Shown here one piece after another: positions 43,649-50,596 of a stretch of 50,596 nt of DNA (within the stretch, counting starts at the first letter, position 1; each line of letters opens with the position of its first letter). Below the pieces are notes generated by a model that ran no database searches, was not told the origin of the DNA, and worked only from the letters and a program-made list of their open reading frames with translations. The position numbers were made by a program, and so were the translations under genes. This DNA is from an uncultured Bacteroidales bacterium (GTDB lineage: Bacteria; Bacteroidota; Bacteroidia; Bacteroidales; Paludibacteraceae), in NCBI GenBank assembly GCA_944321155.1, contig CALUKG010000008.1:1-50596 (forward strand), written 5' to 3'.

Positions 43649-46600
43649 ATGAAAAAAAGTTATTTCAAGAAGTTGGCTTTTTTGTCATTGTTTCTCTGGC
43701 TGGGTATTGCCATATCCTATTCCCAGATAAACTATGCTTTACAGGAGAGCTTTGAGTCAGGTATTCCCTCCACGTGGAGTCAGGAGTACGTAGTTGGTAA
43801 CCAGTCCTGGCAGGCGGAACAGGGCGGCACTCTTCCGGATGGAGCTTATGACGGCAATAGCCGTGTTGCGTTTCGAAACACGACGGGTTCAACCCAGGGC
43901 TATGTCACCCGTCTGGTGACACCGGTTCTGGACCTGACCGACATGTACCAGCCTATTCTGGTGTTTGCCCAGGCTCGTGAGCACTATTTGGGCGATGTTG
44001 ACGAGTTGCGTATCTATTACCGTTCGTCCCCCAGCGACTCTTGGGTATTGTATGATGACAATGTTTACACATCCCGCCAGCGCAGTTGGACTACCGATAC
44101 CATTCCTCTGGTGGCGGTTTCCGATACCTACCAGTTGGCCTTTGAAGGGACCGACAAGTTTGGTAGCGGTGTGGTTCTTGACTATGTATGTGTGCGTCCG
44201 ATGCCTCAGTGTACGCAGCCTGAGATTACTGTGGTTTCCAACCAGACGGCTGAGTCCTTCCAGGTGGGCTGGTTTGCCAGTTTTGATGCAGACAGTTGCC
44301 GCTTGAAGGTGTTTGCCGGCAGTCCAGTGGAGAAGGATGAGATAGAGACCGCCGAGGCAGCTGTTGATACGGTTGTAGTCGGTGCTTTTGAATGCCTGTT
44401 TAAAGGCATGGAAGTGAATACAGAGTATTATGTGTATGTGAAATCCTATTGTTTGGGTGAAAATTCGGAATGGTCTGAAGGATATTCTGTTTATACGCAG
44501 GCATCCGTTTCAATTCCTTATGAGGTTGATTTTAATAGAGATTATCAACCCGGATATTTGCTTCGTGAAGACACATGGACTTATGGCAATTCTTGGCCTA
44601 ACGCAGAATATACATTCTGTCCTCACATTAATAGTAATGACAATCATTCTACTCGTGAGAAATATTCTCGTGACGGTACTTCCTGTATGGTATTTACAGG
44701 CAGCAATAATTCTACGTCTGTTATAGAAGCAGGGCAGGCGTGTTATGCTGTGACGCCGGAATTGAAAATTGAAGATATTAAAGATGTCCAAGTGTCTTTT
44801 TGGGGTAGTAGTGGTGCTCAACCAAAAGGTCGTTTGATTGTAGGTGTTGCTACTGATCCGACTGATCCATCTACATTTGTGCCTGTTGATACAGCAATTG
44901 TTATGTCGGGAGTAGTAAGCGAGTTTATCATAACGTTTGATAAATATACGGGAAATGGAAAATACATTGTATTTGCTTCAGACTTTGATGAAGAGAACAT
45001 TTTTTATATGGACGATGTGCGGATAGAGAACAAGCCGGCCTGTCCGAAAGTGTCAGGAATCAGTTCATCCGGCCTGTTCCATAACCGTGTCACACTGTCA
45101 TGGTCCAATCTGGGAACGGAAGGTTATGAAGTATTGCTCTCAAACAAATATATAGTAACTCCGTACGATGATATGCAAAGCAATGGCGATACAATCATTA
45201 TCCGTAAGGAAACCAACACAAACAGCTGTTACATAGACAATCTGACTGCTGAAACCTACTATTACGTGTTTGTAAGGGCAGTCTGCGGTGAAGACGGTAA
45301 CGGCGAGTGGTCAAACAGATACTCTCTCTATACACCCTGTGAAGGAACGATTCCTATGCATTTCTCATTTGAGGAGGAGGAAGGGTTCTACCAGATAGGT
45401 ACTTCAAGCACATACAAGATGGCCAACTGTCTGAGGGCATATACGCTCCATTCAGTTCCCCCTTACTGTACAACGGGCAGTTCATATAGTCCTGCTTATG
45501 ATGGTGAATATAAGTTGCAAATTTTTGGTGAGGGTGTAGATGAAGTGAGAATAGCATTCCCGCCCGTTGAGAATGTAAAAGATTTGTGGCTTAGCTTTAT
45601 GGGACGTAGTTATAGTTCTGAAATAACTTATTTGGAGGTTGGTGTAATGGATGATTTTAATGATATTGCAACTTTTACGCCACTCGATACATTGATATTG
45701 TTACCAGAATATGACTATTATGAAATCTCTTTTGCTGATTATAAAGGCACAGGAAATAATATTGTTCTTTTATTGAGTGATTTGAATGTGGATGGATTCT
45801 GTTATGCATTGATAGATGCTGTGGATATTACAACCGCAGCAGGATGTTCTTTCCCGCGTGAAGTTCAGGTGGATGTAACCTCGACAACTGCCTCGTTCTC
45901 TTGGGTTTCAGGTGGAGAGAAAACAGAACTTCGTCTGACAGAAGAGACAGAGGAAGGGACAGTCATTGTAGTGGATTCGATAATGGCTAATAATGCAAAT
46001 GTATGCCAAATAGAGAACTTGAAGCCTAATTGGAATGAATATACATATCAGTTACGTAGTATATGTGGGACGGATACATCTGGCTGGACCATGGAAAAGA
46101 CCTTTGAAACGGAATGCCAGGCAAGCTGGCCATTCCCGTTCAGTGAGAACTTCGAGTCATGCGAAGCAAAATCTTCTGTGCCAAGTCTGCCTCCTTGTTG
46201 GGAAACGGAATATGCGTCTACATCATCTACGTATTATCCTTACATTTCTTCATCAGCTGGCTATAACAGTTCTAAGGGCTTATATTTAACATCATCTACA
46301 TATTCTCCTGTCCGTGCTGACTATGTGATTCTTCCTGAGATTGAATATGAGACTGTACAAGGTGTTCAATTGTCGTTTATGCTGAAACAGACGACTGCAG
46401 ATTCTGAATTGGAGATAGGTGTGATTAGTGATATAGCAGATACGTCTAAATTTGAGTTGGTGGCAAAATGTACATGTACGGCTAATAATAGAAATGAATG
46501 GCGAGAGATTGTTGTTCCGTTTGATAGTTACACAGGTACATCTCGTCGTATTATGATAAAAACTGTTGCAGGAAAGAGTAGTTATCATTATATTGATAAG

Positions 46601-49600
46601 GTTGTTGTTGCACCATTGAGCAATTGCCAGAAACCTTATGATCTCATGGCTTCCAATGCCTCTCCTACTTCAATTGATTTGAGTTGGACTAAGGGTGGTA
46701 ATGAAGCAAAATGGGATGTTTTGGTGTTGAAATATCCAGCAGATGAAGACGATATCTTAGCTGCAGAAGATGCAACAGATGACGTTATTGCTTATCATGG
46801 AGTAGCGGATAAGAACCCATATACAGTGATTGATCTCGAACCCAATACACCTTATTATTATTATCTGCGTTCAATCTGTGGTGATGGTGATACTACTGCT
46901 TGGACTTTGAATTATGGTGAGTTTAGAACCACTTGTGTTGGTTTGGATATGCCATATATTGAGACCTTTGAAGATAGTGACACTCAATTTGAATGTTGGC
47001 AGACAGGTGTCATGGAAGGAACAACCAATCCGCCTTCACGCTCATCCGAGATGAATAGCAAGCGTATGTATATCTTCAATACGACAGCATCAGATGGTAC
47101 TTATGCAATATTACCGAATTTCAATATAGAATCCATTACGGATTACCAGATGAGTTTTGATATCCATACGGGTAGCACAGTGGCAACTAATGTCGCCAAG
47201 ATTATTGTAGGTGTCATTACTAATCCTTCCGATATTCTGTCGTTTATGCCGATAGACACAATAAGTGCCTTGTATGATGATATTGTCCGCCATACAGTCC
47301 GTTTCGATGAATATGACGGTGACTATAAGGGAGAATATGGCAAGTATATCATGTTCTACTCATCTTTCGGTCTGGAAGACGTAACGAACTATGTATACAT
47401 AGACAATATATTGGTTGATACAATAGGCGCATGTCCAGAAGTCGTTAAAGTGAATTTTGACAGTATTGGAACGTATGATGTACGTTTCTCTTGGCTGAAA
47501 GAAACAGAGAATTATAAGATTAAACTAACAACAGAATTGCAGACGGAAGAAGAGTTGAATCTGGCAGAAAACAGCAGTGTCGTATATGAGACAACAACGG
47601 ATAAAGATTCTATTTCTATTAAAGGGCTTTCTCGTTTGACAACATATTATGTTTACATGCAGTCACAATGTGATGGTGGACAAGTAAGTCGTTGGTCTAA
47701 TGCATTCCAGTTTACAACACAGTGTCCATACGAATATGAAGTCCCATATAAGGAGACTTTTGATGACTATGGTACAGGCTCGTCAGCAAAACCTTCCTGT
47801 TGGACTACTTATTATGGTAAGGTAGGGACGCAGTCTGAAGGCTCCAGCATGTATTGTAATGGTAGCTATAACTATTCTATTGATGGTTCTGCGGCACTTT
47901 ATGTCTATACGGCTAGTACAGCGGGCTATGCTTCGATGGCAATCTCTCCACGTATTGCAGTTCCCGATATCTCTAAGATGATGCTATCGTTTTATGCGAG
48001 TCAGACGAGTAGTACGTATTATCCAAGAATGGTTGTTGGTTTGGCAACAGAAGTTCCAGACAGCTTATCTTTAAATTGTTTCATGCCAATTGATACAATT
48101 TGTTTGCAGCTTGACCAAACTGATATGGAAACTAAAGAGTGGTACAGGTATCAGTATGATTTGTCGTATCTGGATACAATGATGAACAAAAGTGCATATA
48201 AATACATTGTATTTTTGATGGATAGAGAGTTGAATAGAAGCAGTGCAACAGCAACTTCAGGTGCATCTGGTACTATCTTGGTTGATGATGTAGAATTAAT
48301 GTTAACGCCTACTTGCTTTAAACCAGAGAATGTGAAAGCAGTTGACAGAACCGAACAATCCGTTAAGGTGATATGGGAAGGTGATGCAGATAGCTATAAT
48401 GTCCAATATGGTCCTGTGGGCTTCAATCCTGCTTTGAACGAGGGAACCACAGTTGTTGCAGAAACAACGGAAAAAGAGGTGACAGGATTAAGCTCGAATA
48501 CAGTATATGAATTCTATGTACAATCAAACTGCGGTGCAGAAGATGGGTTGTCTGCATGGAATGGTCCTGTTCAGATGACAACACTGAGTACTGTTATCAT
48601 TTCTTATCCTTATAGTCATGGTTTCGAGGATGCGGATGAGAATGCTAAATGGCAGTTTGTACAATTGGATGATTTGCAGAATAAGTGGTATATTGGTAAT
48701 GCTATAGATGCAAATGGAAGCGGTAATAGTTTGTACATCTCTGATGATGGTGGGGAAACTGCAGAATACAATGTAAGTAGTTATAGTAGCGTATGGGCTT
48801 TGCGTCCATTTAAGTTGGAAAAAGGGGTTTATGAGATTTCCTATGATTGGCAATGCTATGGACAGACTACACTTGATTTTATGCGTATTGGACTTGTTCC
48901 TGCTGCATGTACATTTGAGTCTTCCTCTGCATCCACACAAGGCAAAGTCATTGGTGAAACTTCTACTACGATGTCAAGTTCAGCGATGCCGGATGATTGG
49001 ATTGATCTTGGGCAGTCTTCCACTAAAAAATATCTATCAGGTTCGGAAATACTTGTTCATAAAGATACTGTGGTGACAATTACACCTGAGTTAGCTAAAA
49101 CCTATTGGCTGGCTGTTTATTGGCGTACAAACAACTCTACTGGAGAAAAACCGAATCCGAGTGCAATGATTGACAATATTTCCATTGTAAAGCAGTCTTG
49201 TCCTGCTCCTGTTGGTTTTTCCGTTTTGGATGTAACAGATACAACTTCCATAATTGGTTGGACCAATCTGAATGATGCATGTTCTAAATGGGAAGTGAAA
49301 CTTACAGATAAGGAATTGGCTGACTTGGCTTCACTGGCAAACCCTGACAGTGTCTTGGAGGCTCAGACGGTCACTCAAACAAAGTGCTCGTTTGACAGTT
49401 TAACAGAATCGACCACTTATTATGTATACGTGCGTTCTGTTTGTGATGAAGAAGACAATTCAGCCTGGTCGGAAGTATTTGCGTTTACTACAGCATGTGC
49501 CCCAATGGCTATTGGTAGTTCGTGGGATTTTGAGGCAGAGGAAGGTAACTTTGTTGGTACCTCTACCAAATATCTCTCTCCATTGTGTTGGGTAGTGGGC

Positions 49601-50596
49601 AACAAAAACTCTGATAGTTATACTTATATTCCATATCAGATAGAAAATACGGGCACATATACATATAGTATGTCGAATGGTAGCAATACGGCTGATAATA
49701 ATGCTCCATACAAGGATGAAGATTATCAGCATGCATTGTATTTCAATACAACAGAAGATGAAGATGGTGCTTATGCTATTCTTCCTTATGTAGAAGGTGA
49801 TTTGGATGCTATGCAGGTACGTTTCTATGCACGTGCTGGTCGTGCCAAGGGTGCCCGTACATTGTCTCAAAATGGTTATCAGATGAGTTCTGTATATGTT
49901 TCTAGTACGTATGCGCATTCCATTATTGTAGGAATGACATCCAGCTATGAAGATATCTCCACTTTTGTACCATTGGATACAATTGAAGTTACTCCAGATT
50001 TGGCAACAACTCAATACGCAACGGCTGAGAACAATTATTTGTTTGATGAGATTATTGTTCCGTTGAAGAAGGAAGCAGGTAAATATGTGGCCTTCCTATC
50101 TGAATTTGGTAAGAACAATAAAATCTACATTGACAATGTTTTCATTGAAAGTCTGAGTGGATGTTATGCTCCTATTATTGATGTTAAAGCTACAGGAAAA
50201 TCAACAGGAGAAGTAAGTTGGAGCGTTTATACAGAAAACACGGCAGATTGGGTGGTTGCAGTAATGGCAGATGAGCAATTGACTGACACGGTATTATTGG
50301 ATACAGTTTCTGCTGTGAACAACTATGCTATTAATGGTCTTAATGCTGCTACTACATATTATGTAGCTGTACAACAGCTGTGTGATGGTGAAGCGGGTGA
50401 AGATTATTGGTCTATGCCGAAGTCATTCAAGACTTATTATGACATTCCGTTCAATGAGTATTTCTCGGCAGCCACTCATACGCCGGAAGGTTTTAACCGT
50501 TATACTAAAAAGTTTGATGCACAAGAAGTGGATATGAGTTCTTGGTCAAATACCAATACATCTACTACGGCTGGTTGGATTCGTGATGACAGCGGC
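43649..50596 (+). CDS. Giant secreted multi-module protein (jelly-roll + FN3 repeats), open at window end
   Basis: I translated all 2316 codons from the ATG at 43649 to the window edge and found no stop or frameshift, so the protein is longer still. Residues 1-26 are a signal peptide (LAFLSLFLWLGIAISYSQ). Then two module types alternate. The first is a 150-210-residue jelly-roll of the MAM/choice-of-anchor-J/cleaved-adhesin style, opening like LQESFESGIPSTW or YIETFEDSD...FECW and closing with YMDDV or YIDNI. The second is a 90-110-residue FN3 domain opening at a Cys-x-x-P and closing with TEYYVYVKSYC...WS. FN3 domains start near residues 184, 461, 731, 990, 1258, 1553, 1848 and 2168. It is probably a T9SS-exported adhesin or surface filament; the sorting domain would lie beyond the window. 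Confidence 0.88.
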   Translation, partial: MKKSYFKKLAFLSLFLWLGIAISYSQINYALQESFESGIPSTWSQEYVVGNQSWQAEQGGTLPDGAYDGNSRVAFRNTTGSTQGYVTRLVTPVLDLTDMYQPILVFAQAREHYLGDVDELRIYYRSSPSDSWVLYDDNVYTSRQRSWTTDTIPLVAVSDTYQLAFEGTDKFGSGVVLDYVCVRPMPQCTQPEITVVSNQTAESFQVGWFASFDADSCRLKVFAGSPVEKDEIETAEAAVDTVVVGAFECLFKGMEVNTEYYVYVKSYCLGENSEWSEGYSVYTQASVSIPYEVDFNRDYQPGYLLREDTWTYGNSWPNAEYTFCPHINSNDNHSTREKYSRDGTSCMVFTGSNNSTSVIEAGQACYAVTPELKIEDIKDVQVSFWGSSGAQPKGRLIVGVATDPTDPSTFVPVDTAIVMSGVVSEFIITFDKYTGNGKYIVFASDFDEENIFYMDDVRIENKPACPKVSGISSSGLFHNRVTLSWSNLGTEGYEVLLSNKYIVTPYDDMQSNGDTIIIRKETNTNSCYIDNLTAETYYYVFVRAVCGEDGNGEWSNRYSLYTPCEGTIPMHFSFEEEEGFYQIGTSSTYKMANCLRAYTLHSVPPYCTTGSSYSPAYDGEYKLQIFGEGVDEVRIAFPPVENVKDLWLSFMGRSYSSEITYLEVGVMDDFNDIATFTPLDTLILLPEYDYYEISFADYKGTGNNIVLLLSDLNVDGFCYALIDAVDITTAAGCSFPREVQVDVTSTTASFSWVSGGEKTELRLTEETEEGTVIVVDSIMANNANVCQIENLKPNWNEYTYQLRSICGTDTSGWTMEKTFETECQASWPFPFSENFESCEAKSSVPSLPPCWETEYASTSSTYYPYISSSAGYNSSKGLYLTSSTYSPVRADYVILPEIEYETVQGVQLSFMLKQTTADSELEIGVISDIADTSKFELVAKCTCTANNRNEWREIVVPFDSYTGTSRRIMIKTVAGKSSYHYIDKVVVAPLSNCQKPYDLMASNASPTSIDLSWTKGGNEAKWDVLVLKYPADEDDILAAEDATDDVIAYHGVADKNPYTVIDLEPNTPYYYYLRSICGDGDTTAWTLNYGEFRTTCVGLDMPYIETFEDSDTQFECWQTGVMEGTTNPPSRSSEMNSKRMYIFNTTASDGTYAILPNFNIESITDYQMSFDIHTGSTVATNVAKIIVGVITNPSDILSFMPIDTISALYDDIVRHTVRFDEYDGDYKGEYGKYIMFYSSFGLEDVTNYVYIDNILVDTIGACPEVVKVNFDSIGTYDVRFSWLKETENYKIKLTTELQTEEELNLAENSSVVYETTTDKDSISIKGLSRLTTYYVYMQSQCDGGQVSRWSNAFQFTTQCPYEYEVPYKETFDDYGTGSSAKPSCWTTYYGKVGTQSEGSSMYCNGSYNYSIDGSAALYVYTASTAGYASMAISPRIAVPDISKMMLSFYASQTSSTYYPRMVVGLATEVPDSLSLNCFMPIDTICLQLDQTDMETKEWYRYQYDLSYLDTMMNKSAYKYIVFLMDRELNRSSATATSGASGTILVDDVELMLTPTCFKPENVKAVDRTEQSVKVIWEGDADSYNVQYGPVGFNPALNEGTTVVAETTEKEVTGLSSNTVYEFYVQSNCGAEDGLSAWNGPVQMTTLSTVIISYPYSHGFEDADENAKWQFVQLDDLQNKWYIGNAIDANGSGNSLYISDDGGETAEYNVSSYSSVWALRPFKLEKGVYEISYDWQCYGQTTLDFMRIGLVPAACTFESSSASTQGKVIGETSTTMSSSAMPDDWIDLGQSSTKKYLSGSEILVHKDTVVTITPELAKTYWLAVYWRTNNSTGEKPNPSAMIDNISIVKQSCPAPVGFSVLDVTDTTSIIGWTNLNDACSKWEVKLTDKELADLASLANPDSVLEAQTVTQTKCSFDSLTESTTYYVYVRSVCDEEDNSAWSEVFAFTTACAPMAIGSSWDFEAEEGNFVGTSTKYLSPLCWVVGNKNSDSYTYIPYQIENTGTYTYSMSNGSNTADNNAPYKDEDYQHALYFNTTEDEDGAYAILPYVEGDLDAMQVRFYARAGRAKGARTLSQNGYQMSSVYVSSTYAHSIIVGMTSSYEDISTFVPLDTIEVTPDLATTQYATAENNYLFDEIIVPLKKEAGKYVAFLSEFGKNNKIYIDNVFIESLSGCYAPIIDVKATGKSTGEVSWSVYTENTADWVVAVMADEQLTDTVLLDTVSAVNNYAINGLNAATTYYVAVQQLCDGEAGEDYWSMPKSFKTYYDIPFNEYFSAATHTPEGFNRYTKKFDAQEVDMSSWSNTNTSTTAGWIRDDSG

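Noticed and set aside
43665..50014. Many minus-strand and off-frame ORFs of 60-184 codons
   Set aside because: All fall inside the single long plus-strand frame that I translated through. They show no domains and are shadows of repeated Thr/Tyr/Asp codons.

Overview
The window is chromosomal DNA from a member of the Bacteroidota, most likely order Bacteroidales. Several things point there. Promoters are of the Bacteroidetes type (TTTG, about 20 bp, TAnnTTTG). Families typical of the phylum are present: a hybrid two-component system with propeller repeats, DUF4254, DUF3127, DUF4834, and lipoproteins with Bacteroidetes-like lipoboxes. Two secreted proteins look like type IX secretion (T9SS) cargo: a GH13 enzyme with a C-terminal sorting-like domain and a huge multi-module protein. 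T9SS cargo argues against Bacteroides itself, but I cannot name the genus.

Layout. 1-1260: the start of a lipoprotein gene, a PepSY-like lipoprotein and tRNA-Asn. 1313-7961: PfkB kinase and PlsC overlapping in one operon; a divergent GtrA/flippase-like pair; rsmA-corA; a small ExbB-like protein; a membrane-bound LytTR regulator. 8033-11066: operon prmC-recX-DUF4254-GT9. 11251-17813: lipocalin-like lipoprotein plus a 1043-residue AsmA-like protein, then the secreted GH13. 17933-19847: metF-DUF4834-yhhQ. 20192-26537: a sufB with no sufC, sufD or sufS beside it, then HIT, DUF3127, mnmA, gyrB and LOG. 26556-32498: a GH16-like protein that has lost its catalytic carboxylates, then a 1471-residue hybrid sensor/regulator. 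32563-33559: a HAD phosphatase gene broken by two insertions. 33773-43104: pgk, a ZIP transporter, a U32 peptidase, two lipoproteins, a LolE/FtsX-like permease, rbfA and cysS. 43649 to the window end: an open frame of 2316 codons (still open) coding for alternating jelly-roll and FN3 modules.

The clearest novelty is a 180-bp MITE-like element present in three copies that I read as identical (268-447, 32731-32910 inverted, 33123-33302). Each is flanked by a perfect 5-bp AT-only target duplication (TTAAA, ATAAT, ATAAA). Two copies in opposite orientation sit inside the HAD gene. Removing each element with one copy of its duplication restores a single 208-residue reading frame, so the element moved recently. 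No transposase is visible here, so the mobilising enzyme should be encoded elsewhere.

Other points worth following up are the inactive GH16-like protein with its helical N-terminal region, a 16-bp direct repeat with 22-bp period upstream of the hybrid sensor, two further inverted-repeat elements (6510-6701 and 33625-33744), and the module-by-module change of base composition in the giant secreted protein.
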